This document shows, piece after piece, positions 40,328 through 49,498 of a stretch of 64,000 nucleotides of DNA (positions within the stretch are counted from its first letter, which is position 1; every line of letters begins with the position of its first letter). The notes under the pieces are model-generated. The model did no database searches and had not been told where the DNA came from. It saw only the letters and a program-made list of their open reading frames with translations. The stretch is from an uncultured Prevotellaceae bacterium. GTDB taxonomy: Bacteria > Bacteroidota > Bacteroidia > Bacteroidales > Bacteroidaceae. The DNA is taken from assembly GCA_902774815.1 (NCBI GenBank), contig CACYJV010000005.1, positions 158,049 to 222,048 of the forward strand, in the 5' to 3' direction. The position numbers were made by a program, and so were the translations under genes.

Positions 40328-41611
40328 CTATCTCTCGAGAACCATATTCTTATAAACCATGTGAATTGCATCAAGTATGTCTTCCTTAGAATGCCGTTGA
40401 GCTGCGACATGTGAACCTGACACCCCTAGAGATTGTGACAAAGTTTCGTTATTTATTATTTCTGTCAAATAGTATGCCAATTCATAAGGGGCATTTGCAG
40501 GAACAAGTATACCTGTTTTCAGATGTTCGACAATTGTAGAAACGCCACCTACATTTGTAGCTATAACTGGAAGACCTAGCATTTGAGCTTCACACACACT
40601 GTTCGGGCTATTGTCGATATAAGAGGGATGAACGTAAACATGAGCATCTAAAAGTTCATGACATAAGTCAACGGGAGACTTAGGTCCACAATAGACAACG
40701 TTCACCTCGCTACCTTTAATATCGGTCTCACGTTCAAAAAAACTTACTATGCCATCGTCAGTATTAATTCCAAATACTTTCCATACAAAACTCAATTGGG
40801 TTTCTTTCTTTAAAAGATTAGCTGTTTTCAGGACAACATCCAAGCCTTTGTAGACCGTATTGGAAATCGTAGACGCGACGGTGATTGTACCTTGTGGGCG
40901 TTGCCACTGCCCGGCATATTCATAAAACACATCACGGAGGATCTCGTCCACGTGGAAATAAAAAGCCTGAGGTGCCAAAAGACGAGATACTTGGCGATCC
41001 CACGCCGTCCGGCCCATCAGGTAATGAACTTTCTTAAACAACGCGGACTCACGTTGTCCGCGAACCGTGATTTTTTTCTTTGCAAAGATATAGCCATTCC
41101 TAAGGATCCATTCGCGCACTGATGGTGGCCACAAAAAAGAAGACTTGTTGATTCCACTTGGGAAGAACGCGTTATCACAAGGAGCCAACAATCCCTGTAA
41201 ATGGACTACAACAGGAATATTGGTCTGGCCTAAGATGCATGCCAGTTCGCTCTCGATGCCGAAGAGCTGAATGACATCAGGACGAAAGTCGTCAATAGCC
41301 CATAAGATTTCACTCAATAAAGCCGATGTGTCTTCACACCTATAACCTCGATAATAATAAAGCAACTTCGCTACCCCATGAAGACTCTTTTTATGGAGGC
41401 AATAATATGTGGTGGCATCTTTGACTATCTTAGTACGCTTTTCCTGTTGAGGGAAAGCCAGTGCAAGCGATATTGACGGGATCTCCTGCACGGCTTTCTG
41501 CAAAGACGAGATCCAACCTCCACCATAGTAGCCACTGACATTGGCTGTAGCATCAAACAGCCCAGAGGTTGATGATAGCCAAAGTACTCTTAACTGACGG
41601 GAATCTCCCAT
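40328..41611 (-). CDS. Glycosyltransferase, GT4-like
   Basis: 427 residues. N-domain: LRVLWLSSTSGLFDATANVSGYYGGGWISSLQKAV, DFRPDVIQLFGIESELACIL. C-domain: ITVASTISNTVYKGLDVVLKTANLL, YCGPKSPVDLCHELLDAHVYVHPSYIDNSPNSVCEAQMLGLPVIATNVGG, the last with the donor Glu (CEAQ). It overlaps the membrane polymerase gene by 22 bases. It resembles the enzyme at 12,001-13,281 in arrangement. Confidence 0.83.
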   Translation of the reverse strand: MGDSRQLRVLWLSSTSGLFDATANVSGYYGGGWISSLQKAVQEIPSISLALAFPQQEKRTKIVKDATTYYCLHKKSLHGVAKLLYYYRGYRCEDTSALLSEILWAIDDFRPDVIQLFGIESELACILGQTNIPVVVHLQGLLAPCDNAFFPSGINKSSFLWPPSVREWILRNGYIFAKKKITVRGQRESALFKKVHYLMGRTAWDRQVSRLLAPQAFYFHVDEILRDVFYEYAGQWQRPQGTITVASTISNTVYKGLDVVLKTANLLKKETQLSFVWKVFGINTDDGIVSFFERETDIKGSEVNVVYCGPKSPVDLCHELLDAHVYVHPSYIDNSPNSVCEAQMLGLPVIATNVGGVSTIVEHLKTGILVPANAPYELAYYLTEIINNETLSQSLGVSGSHVAAQRHSKEDILDAIHMVYKNMVLER

Positions 41612-42897
41612 TTCGTACTACTCTTTTTTAGACCAAAAAGGCTGTTGAACCATTCCTTAAACTCATGATCTGTCATGGAGCGGAAACGCGACGACAAGCA
41701 CATTGAAATGAACGTCCAATAGGTGAAATTCAGTATGTCAAACGAAGTGACGTTTTCCACCCATCCATATAGGAAATTAAACGCTACTACCAGACCTGCC
41801 AGTTTGATATAATAGTTCTTAGAACGATAGACCCCCAGATAAGCCGCCCATACATAAATAGCTATATACAGCAACATTCCGACGAGCCCCAACCAAGTGA
41901 ATATGTTTGGAAAACAGACCTCGTTTTTTGATCTTTCATGTTTGATATTAAAATCCAATCGGGTGGCTGTCAGGTCATAAGCAAGATCCCAAAAGAAGTT
42001 GGTGTCGTTGCCACGAGCAGGGGTTCGTCCGAACAACACATATCCATTGTCGACTGCAGAGTTAATAACTTCTGTATAGATAAACGTGCGGGTATCGCTT
42101 GACAGGTCGACCTCTTTCTCAAGTCCACTTTCATCATCGAATTTGACGGTAGTATAAACGCCCTCATAGTCTGTCCACAACTCGTCGAAGATGTTATACT
42201 TCCCACTAATACCTAAATAGAGGAAAACTGCGGGTGTGACAAGGAGAATCCAATAGGTCGTCTTCAAAAAAAAGTCTTTTAAACGGAACACCTTCAAACA
42301 GCCAAGGGCTACAGCAAACGAGAAGGCGGCTTTTACCAGCTGACTTCTTGCATCATAAACGTTGACTGTCAAAAGCAATATCCCGATCAAAAGAATAATT
42401 ACTATCCATAGCTTTTTCTTCAGTAAAGGCAGAAAAGACAATGCTAAAAAGACCGGTCCCAAATAGAACTGAGAGATACCGACTTGCCAATAAAAAAACA
42501 AAACATACGCAAGAATGGCAAAAACATACCATGCCCTCAATATATTTCTCAAAAGATTTGGGAAAGAAAACGCATAGACACAAAGCGGAACTAAGAGAAC
42601 AAAAGAGTTTTGAACAAGATTCTTATACTCCCAATAATTCTCAGCGACACGCATACCCCTGACTATTCCAAAAAGAGCCCATAGCAGGTAGAGGGAAACA
42701 ACAATATACCCTTTCTCTGTAAAGGCAATCCGCTGGTACTTCATCTGAAGGAAGAGAAGGACCAATATTAAGAAATCAAGAGCAAATGTGGTCGCAGTAT
42801 TTCCTATAGGCCGTTCGGACCACTGGTTGACACTTATGAATGTCAACAAGAGGAACAGTATAGGAAGATAGATTTTACTAATTCTTTGAGATATCAT
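41590..42897 (-). CDS. O-antigen ligase/polymerase-like membrane protein (Wzy), locus A
   Basis: 435 residues with about ten membrane helices, opening with IYLPILFLLLTFISVNQWSERPIGNTATTFALDFLILVLLFLQM. There is a long outer loop (about 240-330: YEGVYTTVKFDDESGLEKEV onward) containing FGRTPARGNDTNFFWDL, then KNEVCFPNIFTWLGLVGMLLYIAIYVWAAYL. This large loop between late helices is the mark of the Wzy/WaaL superfamily. Its start overlaps the flippase stop by one base (TAATG). It should polymerise the locus A unit. Confidence 0.78.
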   Translation of the reverse strand: MISQRISKIYLPILFLLLTFISVNQWSERPIGNTATTFALDFLILVLLFLQMKYQRIAFTEKGYIVVSLYLLWALFGIVRGMRVAENYWEYKNLVQNSFVLLVPLCVYAFSFPNLLRNILRAWYVFAILAYVLFFYWQVGISQFYLGPVFLALSFLPLLKKKLWIVIILLIGILLLTVNVYDARSQLVKAAFSFAVALGCLKVFRLKDFFLKTTYWILLVTPAVFLYLGISGKYNIFDELWTDYEGVYTTVKFDDESGLEKEVDLSSDTRTFIYTEVINSAVDNGYVLFGRTPARGNDTNFFWDLAYDLTATRLDFNIKHERSKNEVCFPNIFTWLGLVGMLLYIAIYVWAAYLGVYRSKNYYIKLAGLVVAFNFLYGWVENVTSFDILNFTYWTFISMCLSSRFRSMTDHEFKEWFNSLFGLKKSSTKWEIPVS

Positions 42898-44426
42898 TAT
42901 ATATGAAATGTCTTAATTTGAGACACGATGTTCCTCGCAGCAATTCGTTCCTTGCCTGTCATGCCAAAATACCATGTAGAGATCAAAAATACTATTCCTT
43001 CACATAATAGGACAATACCTAAGCGCATCCATCCTGTATCAAAGGAATAAGAAATGATAAAACCTGCAAAGAAAGCCAAAAATGATACTACGGATATTGG
43101 GACTAAAACTAGTTGAACAAACTCAGACAATCGCATGCCACAATTTCTCTTCATGAAATAGACCTTTAACCCGCCTTTTCCAAATCCCATAATAACAATC
43201 ATAACAACATACATCATGACTGGAGAATAGCCATTTGCGAATAACAAACAAGTGACTAAGATAGGAAGAATATCAAAGAGCACCACCAACTTATTATATT
43301 TGGCAATGTGCCCCTCGGCAGCGATTGAGGTATGGAAAACTGCGACAGATTGATCAATGAGGGAGCGAAAAAGCAGTAACTGGGTAAACACGACGGCCCA
43401 TTCAGGAACATTCTTCAACCATACTTTCAACAGGAAAGGCATCTCAATAATTGCGGGGATAGCGAGGATTGCCAATAGGAAAAAAGAATACTTATTAGCC
43501 AACATCGACACCTGTAACATACTGCTCCTGTCGCCTGCTCCTTCATTTTTTGCTATCAATGGACTTGCAGCCTTGAGCATGTTGTTAGAGAAAGAAAGCA
43601 GTTGTCCGTTCAACTGATTAGCAATGCCCTGTGCTGCATTCAAGAGGGTACCAAAGAAATGATTTAGCACGACGCCCATTCCATAATTGCCAATGAGAGA
43701 AGATGTGCTTCCAAGGAAATTCCAACCAGCAAAAGATGTCATCTCCCTGAAAAGATCTTTCCGAAAATAACGTCTCAACGAAACCACACACTCCTCATAG
43801 TGGCGATGGCAGTAAATCCTGAGAATTGTGAGCGTTACGAAAGGAATACATGCCATCAAGATACCATATACTATCAGCTTATCACCTAACACATATATAG
43901 TAGCAAAAGCAACCAGAAGTTTCAATAACGACTCAAAAACACCAATTATAGCGAAATACCTCATGTTTTCATGGGCATTGATGGCAGCATTATACGGAAC
44001 CGACATCACGTTGAACATCGTGCTCAGCATCATACTGACATAAACGACTTTTGCAGCATACAGCCGATCGGGGCGAATGGTCAACACACCATGAAACAAT
44101 GGATAGGCTGCAAGAAGGAGCAGGAGACAAAAGAGAATAGCAACCCCATAATGAAGCAGGATGCTAACATTGAAAATACTCTTCTGATGCTCTTTGTCGC
44201 CACGACCCTCAGCATAATTCATAAACCGCTGAGTGGCACTTGTCATCGTAGAATTTAAGAAGCCCAACATGGCAATCGCCCCTCCTACGATATTGTAGGT
44301 TCCGAAGTCGAGAGCCCCTAAGGAGTTCAGTACAATGCGCGTTGTCCATAACGAGATGAACACCGTAATAGCCATCTTCAGATAAAGATAGCCTGTATTT
44401 TTAATTACTCTCGATGCTGCTGACAT
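42897..44426 (-). CDS. Oligosaccharide flippase (Wzx/MOP family), locus A
   Basis: 509 residues with 12-14 membrane helices. The beginning (RVIKNTGYLYLKMAITVFISLWTTRIVLNSLGALDFGTYNIVGG) and NSTMTSATQRFMNYAEG are characteristic of the MOP flippase group common in Bacteroidales. It carries the lipid-linked unit of locus A across the inner membrane. It is distinct in sequence from the flippase at 13,274, as expected if each serves its own unit. The one-base overlap with the polymerase gene couples the two. Confidence 0.88.
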   Translation of the reverse strand: MSAASRVIKNTGYLYLKMAITVFISLWTTRIVLNSLGALDFGTYNIVGGAIAMLGFLNSTMTSATQRFMNYAEGRGDKEHQKSIFNVSILLHYGVAILFCLLLLLAAYPLFHGVLTIRPDRLYAAKVVYVSMMLSTMFNVMSVPYNAAINAHENMRYFAIIGVFESLLKLLVAFATIYVLGDKLIVYGILMACIPFVTLTILRIYCHRHYEECVVSLRRYFRKDLFREMTSFAGWNFLGSTSSLIGNYGMGVVLNHFFGTLLNAAQGIANQLNGQLLSFSNNMLKAASPLIAKNEGAGDRSSMLQVSMLANKYSFFLLAILAIPAIIEMPFLLKVWLKNVPEWAVVFTQLLLFRSLIDQSVAVFHTSIAAEGHIAKYNKLVVLFDILPILVTCLLFANGYSPVMMYVVMIVIMGFGKGGLKVYFMKRNCGMRLSEFVQLVLVPISVVSFLAFFAGFIISYSFDTGWMRLGIVLLCEGIVFLISTWYFGMTGKERIAARNIVSQIKTFHI

Positions 44427-44513
44427 AATCCTATCGGCCTAAGAGCCAAGGGGCATGTTTCTGAACCCATTTGATGAATGGATAAGAAAGAGCCATGATA
44501 ACAATCGTTACAA

Positions 44514-45374
44514 TTAACGGACGCATAATCGAACAATTTGGATGAAGTCGATAAATATTTTATAGATAAACAAATGTGTTCCTAAGATAACCAGCGTCCC
44601 TTGTGCATAAGTTTCAATAATGCCGTTTCGTGGCAGTCGTTGAAACAACCATACCAACAAGACAAACGATGTTAACGTTGTCATAAAAAGGAAAAAATAG
44701 TTTTTCCCATATATATTCATGCTCATATCTACTTCTCCGTTCCAAGTCGCTATCACAATGAACAGTATAAATAATGCGGCAAGTGTGTATTTATGGGTAG
44801 TTATATTCCTTAATCCTCTTTCCTTCAACCACCGTCCGAAACACATAAAGGGAAGAGCCGCCAAACATAGGTATGGATAATAATATTGGAATTCACTTTC
44901 ACCAACTATAATATGCTGTATGCTCATCCACAACAAACAAACTAGGCCTAGAAACTTATAATTTGATGTATATCGTCCAATTAGCTTAACATCTCCAAGA
45001 ACAAATCTACACAGCATCAGCGTTATTACAAACCATTGGCCAGTAAACAAGCTAGCCTTACCTGTATGCGACTTATAGAAATTCTCATAACTAAAGACTG
45101 ACCAGAAATCAACCCCTCCTAACAAAAAGCAGTCGCTTACACATGTGTAAATAAGACGGAAAAAAGAAATGACAACTATTGGCACCATAAAGCACCTTAA
45201 TGTCATTTTCCAGTCTTTTTGTTTGTAAAGATATCCTGATATCAAGTAAAACATAGGCATATGGAAAGCGTATATCATCTGATGTACATACCCCCTCATG
45301 CCTACATGACATAATACCATTAACGATATGCAAAGGACTTTTATATAATCAATCCAGTTAAGGCGTTGGTTCAT
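44514..45374 (-). CDS. Acyltransferase 3 family membrane protein
   Basis: 286 residues, somewhat short for the family (about 330-380). It begins with LNWIDYIKVLCISLMVLCHVG, the family's D-x-x-K-x6-V-x-x-H start, followed by IYAFHMPMFYLISGYLYKQ. Eight to ten helices can be drawn. It should O-acetylate a surface sugar. It stands before the flippase, with 87 bases between. Confidence 0.83.
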   Translation of the reverse strand: MNQRLNWIDYIKVLCISLMVLCHVGMRGYVHQMIYAFHMPMFYLISGYLYKQKDWKMTLRCFMVPIVVISFFRLIYTCVSDCFLLGGVDFWSVFSYENFYKSHTGKASLFTGQWFVITLMLCRFVLGDVKLIGRYTSNYKFLGLVCLLWMSIQHIIVGESEFQYYYPYLCLAALPFMCFGRWLKERGLRNITTHKYTLAALFILFIVIATWNGEVDMSMNIYGKNYFFLFMTTLTSFVLLVWLFQRLPRNGIIETYAQGTLVILGTHLFIYKIFIDFIQIVRLCVR

Positions 45375-45438
45375 GTTGTTATTGATGCCCCTTGCATCAT
45401 CTCAATTTTATAAGCCGAATGGCTAAGCCCCCCCAGGC

Positions 45439-46254
45439 CTACTTGCGGTAAGCCTCAAAGGAATGATGTGTAACCCGTTTTTCCTCTGGTGGCAGTTGCA
45501 TATAATTGCCGTATATTTTGCTTAAATACTCATCATATTGCTCAAACCCATAAAACTTTTGACCTTCAAAAGAGAAATCAACAAGTGTATCAAACACGGT
45601 CTTTGAAAATCTTTTTTTTGCGTGTATACCACCACAGCTTTCAAAAACAAAACTTGTTTCCCTATTTTTATATTGCTGAATAAATCTATCCATTCTTTCC
45701 GCAACTTTCCGCCTTGGCATAAAAACAGAGATCAATCTAGCTTTTAAAAAGGAAGGGTGTTTGAGGAGTCGCCACCACTTTTTACCAACATCTATTCGTT
45801 GTAGTTGTAAAAGGGTGTGTATCTTTCTGCGTTTTGTATCAAACTGTATCCATTCTTCTTCATCATCAGGGACATTATCAATAGGGAATACATCGATATT
45901 GATTCCTATCTGTACATTCATCAAAGCCCTCTCCTTCAAAATGGTTCTGTCATCATAGACTTTGGCATAAGGCATATCCCACTTTGTATCTCTTTCAAGG
46001 GATATGAGTCTATAATTGCCTTTGTATACGTCAGGAAACTCTTGGACAAAACGGTTATACTCCGTACGATACATGTAAATATCGATGTCATCATCCCATG
46101 GAATATATCCCTTGTGCCGCACAGCTCCTAAAAGTGTGCCACATGCTATAGAGTATTTGATATCGCTCTCCTGGCAAAAGGTATGGACAACTTTTAGTAT
46201 ATCCAGTTGAATAGATTTTAATTCTTGTATGCTTAATATATCCATTCTTATCAT
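45439..46254 (-). CDS. LicD family protein
   Basis: 271 residues, full length for LicD. The start is ATG 46,254, overlapping the glycerophosphodiesterase stop (ATGA); a second ATG three codons on is also possible. The core is IKYSIACGTLLGAVRHKGYIPWDDDIDIYMYRTEYNRF (about 34-71), then INIDVFPIDNVPDDEEE. LicD proteins move phosphocholine, or related phosphate groups, onto sugars. The coupling to a secreted glycerophosphodiester phosphodiesterase suggests a phosphodiester decoration and is discussed in findings. Confidence 0.85.
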   Translation of the reverse strand: MIRMDILSIQELKSIQLDILKVVHTFCQESDIKYSIACGTLLGAVRHKGYIPWDDDIDIYMYRTEYNRFVQEFPDVYKGNYRLISLERDTKWDMPYAKVYDDRTILKERALMNVQIGINIDVFPIDNVPDDEEEWIQFDTKRRKIHTLLQLQRIDVGKKWWRLLKHPSFLKARLISVFMPRRKVAERMDRFIQQYKNRETSFVFESCGGIHAKKRFSKTVFDTLVDFSFEGQKFYGFEQYDEYLSKIYGNYMQLPPEEKRVTHHSFEAYRK

Positions 46255-47033
46255 TCTTGTGATGTAAACACATTATCGGTGGTGACGATGACGCTGTCGG
46301 CGAGGAAGGATTGCTTGACGGCGGGATCGTTGACGGTCCAGGTGCCGGTCCAGAGGCCGAGGGCATGGGCTTCGGGAATCCAGATGGGATGCGACTGGTA
46401 GTGGCTGAAGTGATAGTTGATGCCACCAATGCCGGCGTCCTTGAGTTGCTGAGGGGTGAGGTCGGCATTGAGATAAGCGGTGACGGGACCGAGGCCCTTG
46501 TCGACGAGCTCTAAGCAATACTGCCGGGAGAAGGATATGAACAGGCAATGGGGAAGGACGTTGTACTGCTCAATCAACCGGACTACGGCATCGACACTGC
46601 AGGTTTTCAGCTCAACTACCATGAGCACACTGGAATGCATTTCGCAATAGGCCCTTACAAATTGCTCAAGCAGAGGGATCGTCTCTCCATTGGGCAGTGT
46701 TGTCCGGCAGAGATCGGCATAAGTGGTTTGCGCGATAGCAAGACCATTGAAAGTTGCATCGTGATTGACCACCAGTTTTCCATCAGCCGTTTGATGCACA
46801 TCGAACTCTGTTCCGTAGATGTCCTGCTGAAGAGCTTTTCGGAAGGCTGCCAAAGAGTTTTGTGGCAGACTGTCACCCGACCAACATCCCCGGTGAGCTA
46901 CCAGCGGAAGAGGCTTTTCGCTCCAGACATTCTGATTACCGAAAGACGTGGCATTAGCATCCCATATTCCACCACAAAAGAGAAGTAGCAGAAACAGGCG
47001 CCGCAGAAGCATTTCTGTTCGTAAGACTGACAT
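46251..47033 (-). CDS. Secreted glycerophosphodiester phosphodiesterase
   Basis: 260 residues with an N-terminal signal peptide (MLLRRLFLLLLFCGGIWDANA from codon 8). GDPD motifs are PLVAHRGCWSGDSLPQNSLAAF (H-R-G and the E/Q-N), YGTEFDVHQTADGKLVVNHDATFNG (E-x-D and the second catalytic His), MVVELKT and LWTGTWTVND. The reaction is hydrolysis of glycerophosphodiesters to an alcohol and glycerol-3-phosphate, outside the inner membrane. It is the first gene of the locus A run and is translationally coupled to LicD. Confidence 0.85.
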   Translation of the reverse strand: MSVLRTEMLLRRLFLLLLFCGGIWDANATSFGNQNVWSEKPLPLVAHRGCWSGDSLPQNSLAAFRKALQQDIYGTEFDVHQTADGKLVVNHDATFNGLAIAQTTYADLCRTTLPNGETIPLLEQFVRAYCEMHSSVLMVVELKTCSVDAVVRLIEQYNVLPHCLFISFSRQYCLELVDKGLGPVTAYLNADLTPQQLKDAGIGGINYHFSHYQSHPIWIPEAHALGLWTGTWTVNDPAVKQSFLADSVIVTTDNVFTSQE

Positions 47034-47397
47034 TTTGTTTTTGTTCCTTTTGTTTTCTGTTTTGTTAGCGGACTGTCGACAGCTATGTCGGCCGCTGATG
47101 TCGTAGCGGTTTTAGGTTGGTGCAGAAATAATAAAGTAAAGTAATGAAAAAATAGAGTGTAATGAAATGTAAATAGGGCGTAATGAAATATTGAAACAGG
47201 ACTCATGAGGGCATAGCAATATCTTCCCCTTGTCCACTGATGGACAAGGACTTTGCTGCCAATCCTTGAAGACAAGCAGCACCGAGGACACCGCCTTGGA
47301 GAATCATTGAAATGTCTCGCAGAATCCTATTCCAATTTCATTACGGGTGCAAAGGTACAAAGATTTTTCGAATAAGAATTATTTTTTATGAAAAATC
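47034..47397. other. Gap upstream of the locus A run
   Basis: No gene supported. On the minus strand a TACCTTTG box (47,350-47,357) matches the -7 consensus, so transcription of locus A could begin about 310 bases before the GDPD gene; a TTTG at -33 is not seen. A perfect 9-bp hairpin (CCTTGTCCA-CTGA-TGGACAAGG, 47,228-47,249) lies in this leader. Such a long leader with a hairpin would suit attenuation, as is known for several Bacteroides capsule operons, but no UpxY-like regulator gene is in the window. Confidence 0.45.
47350..47357 (-). promoter_or_regulatory. Candidate -7 box for locus A
   Basis: TACCTTTG on the minus strand, immediately downstream of the rsmA stop on the same strand. Only the -7 half of the Bacteroidota promoter can be seen. 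Confidence 0.4.
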
Positions 47398-48255
47398 TTA
47401 CGATGCAGGCAATAAGGGAGAGATAAGGTTGGTGAGGTCAACAAACTGCTGGATTGTGAGTTGTTCAGGACGAAGCGTGAGGTCAGCATTGAGGGTGGCG
47501 ATAGCATCGGCGCTGAGCAGCTGGCGCAGGGATACACGGAGCATCTTGCGACGCTGGTTGAAAACAGTCTTCACGATGCGACGGAAGAGCTGCTCGTCGC
47601 AGCCAAGACTATTGACATCGTTGCGAGCCATGCGGATGACAGCCGACTGCACCTTTGGTGGTGGATTGAAAACAGACGGTTCAACGGTGAAGAGATATTC
47701 GACATCGTACCAAGCCTGGATGAGGACGGAAAGGATGCCGTAGGTTTTCGAACCCGGTTGAGCAGCGATGCGCAGGGCCACCTCCCGTTGAATCATACCT
47801 GTGCAGCAGGGGATGAGGTCGCGGTTGTCAAGCATCTTGAAAAAAATCTGTGACGAGATGTCGTAGGGATAATTGCCTGTCAGCACGAACTGTTGCCCTT
47901 GGAATAGTTCACGAAGATCCATACGCAGAAAGTCGCCGGCAAGGAGAAGTCTCTCCGTCACTCCCTTTTCAAGAGTAAGGGCAGACATACCCTCCGCTCC
48001 CTCAGCCACAACAAGGGGCGTAGCGAATTCGGGAAAGTGCTGGCTTAGATAGGCTGTGGACTCGCGATCAATCTCAACAGCACAGATTGTGCGTGGTTTC
48101 TCGATGAGATATTGTGTAAGGACACCCATACCGGGGCCAATCTCGAGAACAGGGATGTCGGGACAGGCATCGACGGTGTCAGCGATGCGACGTGCTATGG
48201 ATAGGTCAGTCAGGAAATGCTGGCCTAGACTCTTCTTGGGTTTGACTTGTTTCAT
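47398..48255 (-). CDS. rsmA: 16S rRNA (adenine1518/1519-N6)-dimethyltransferase
   Basis: 285 residues from ATG 48,255 (MKQVKPKKSLGQHFLTD); a TTG three codons earlier falls inside the promoter and is rejected. RsmA/KsgA dimethylates two neighbouring adenines near the 3' end of 16S rRNA. Motifs are KKSLGQHFLTD (start), VLEIGPGMGVLTQYL (SAM loop, 39-53), and LTGNYPYDISSQIFFKML, the catalytic N-x-P-Y. The C-terminal small domain has FNPPPKVQSAVIRM. All are complete. A good promoter is directly upstream (48,262-48,293), leaving a very short leader. Confidence 0.95.
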   Translation of the reverse strand: MKQVKPKKSLGQHFLTDLSIARRIADTVDACPDIPVLEIGPGMGVLTQYLIEKPRTICAVEIDRESTAYLSQHFPEFATPLVVAEGAEGMSALTLEKGVTERLLLAGDFLRMDLRELFQGQQFVLTGNYPYDISSQIFFKMLDNRDLIPCCTGMIQREVALRIAAQPGSKTYGILSVLIQAWYDVEYLFTVEPSVFNPPPKVQSAVIRMARNDVNSLGCDEQLFRRIVKTVFNQRRKMLRVSLRQLLSADAIATLNADLTLRPEQLTIQQFVDLTNLISPLLPAS

Positions 48256-48261
48256 TGGGTG

Positions 48262-48293
48262 CAAAGGTACGATTTAGTGAGCGAAAAACCAAA
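48262..48293 (-). promoter_or_regulatory. Promoter of rsmA
   Basis: On the minus strand TTTG (48,293-48,290), 20 bases, then TACCTTTG (48,269-48,262): a full match to the Bacteroidota housekeeping promoter. The first codon of rsmA is only seven bases after the -7 box, so the mRNA would have almost no leader. Confidence 0.75.
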
Positions 48294-48384
48294 TTTATTT
48301 GAGTTTTTCCGAGCAGAAGTGCCTTCGGCAACATATCAAGGGTACTAATAAATGTGCGAAAGAATGAAAAAAAACGTCTTTTCT

Positions 48385-48415
48385 TTTGCTTTTCGCTCAT
48401 TTATTCGTAATTTTG
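48385..48415 (+). promoter_or_regulatory. Promoter of the flippase-like gene
   Basis: TTTG (48,385-48,388), 19 bases, then TAATTTTG (48,408-48,415). It supports the ATG at 48,424 as the start, which would make this transcript nearly leaderless as well. Confidence 0.6.
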
Positions 48416-48423
48416 CCGATGCG

Positions 48424-49488
48424 ATGAAAAAACATGGCAAAGACACTCTGAATGTGTTGGCATCGCTTGTATTGGGCGGCGCCATACTCTACTGGATGTA
48501 CCGTGGCTTCGACTTCGGGCGAGTGCGTGAAGTGCTCCTGCACGAGATGTCGTGGACATGGATGCTTCTGTCGTTCCCATTCGGTGTGCTGGCACAGATG
48601 TTTCGTGGCTGGCGATGGCGACAGACACTGGAACCTCTAGGCGAACAGTCGCGTACATCGGTACGTGTGCATAGTATTTTCCTGAGTTACGCGACGAGTC
48701 TGCTGATTCCTCGTATCGGTGAGTTTGTGCGTTGTGGCGTGCTCCATCAGAAGGACAACGTGTCGTTTCCTAAAGCTCTTGGCACGGTGGTGACCGAGCG
48801 AGCCATTGACTCACTGTTGGTGCTGCTCATTGCCGGACTGACCTTCGTCACCCAGTTTCGCGTGTTCATGACGTTTTTCAAAGAGACAGGTACCAGCATG
48901 GACGCCATTCTGCATCGTTTCACCACAGCTGGTTGGGTTGTGACCATCATTTGCTTATTGGCTATCGTCATATTGGGATGGTTCCTTATTACGAGGTACG
49001 GGAAAAGCTCAGCAGTACAAGATGCAAGAGACGAGGCACAGGATACAACTAGTGATTCCAAGCCTCACACATCTCATATATATAATAAGGTAAGAGAGTC
49101 GATGACCGGTATCTGGCAGGGCGTGATTTCGTTGCGCAACGTGAAGAACATCCCCTTGTTCATCTTCTACACCCTGGCCATCTGGAGCTGTTATTTCCTG
49201 CACTACTACCTGACCTTCTTCTGCTTCGATGCTACGGCAGGCCTTGGGCTGTCGTGTGCCATGGTGACGTTCATCGTGGGATCGATTGCCGTAATTGTTC
49301 CAACGCCTAATGGTGCCGGTCCGTGGCACTTTGCCGTGAAGACGATGCTCATTCTCTATGGGGTGCAGGATACCGATGCTCTTTACTTCGTGCTCATTGT
49401 GCACTCTGTGCAGACGCTGCTGGTTGTTGCGTTGGGAGTGTATGCATGGATTGCACTCTATTTACAGAAAACTATTCACAAACCTTAA
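48424..49488 (+). CDS. Flippase-like / lysylphosphatidylglycerol synthase TM-domain protein (UPF0104)
   Basis: 354 residues from ATG 48,424 (MKKHGKDTLNVLASLVLGGAILYWMYRG). An upstream ATG at 48,352 is open too, but the promoter lies between. About eight membrane helices; the family signature is LLIPRIGEFVRCGVLHQKDNVSFPKALGTVVTERAIDSLLVLL and, near the end, FIVGSIAVIVPTPNGAGPWHFAVKTMLILYG. A polar loop (about 215-235: KSSAVQDARDEAQDTTSDSK) is a family-variable region. Proteins of this class are lipid transporters or flippases of unknown substrate. It ends 10 bases before pepD, so both are in one operon. Confidence 0.85.
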   Translation: MKKHGKDTLNVLASLVLGGAILYWMYRGFDFGRVREVLLHEMSWTWMLLSFPFGVLAQMFRGWRWRQTLEPLGEQSRTSVRVHSIFLSYATSLLIPRIGEFVRCGVLHQKDNVSFPKALGTVVTERAIDSLLVLLIAGLTFVTQFRVFMTFFKETGTSMDAILHRFTTAGWVVTIICLLAIVILGWFLITRYGKSSAVQDARDEAQDTTSDSKPHTSHIYNKVRESMTGIWQGVISLRNVKNIPLFIFYTLAIWSCYFLHYYLTFFCFDATAGLGLSCAMVTFIVGSIAVIVPTPNGAGPWHFAVKTMLILYGVQDTDALYFVLIVHSVQTLLVVALGVYAWIALYLQKTIHKP

Positions 49489-49498
49489 AATTATCAAT

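Noticed and set aside
46898-47275. Minus-strand frame of 125 codons before the GDPD gene
   Set aside because: It overlaps the GDPD signal peptide in another phase and is low-complexity Phe/Tyr/Leu in the AT-rich leader.
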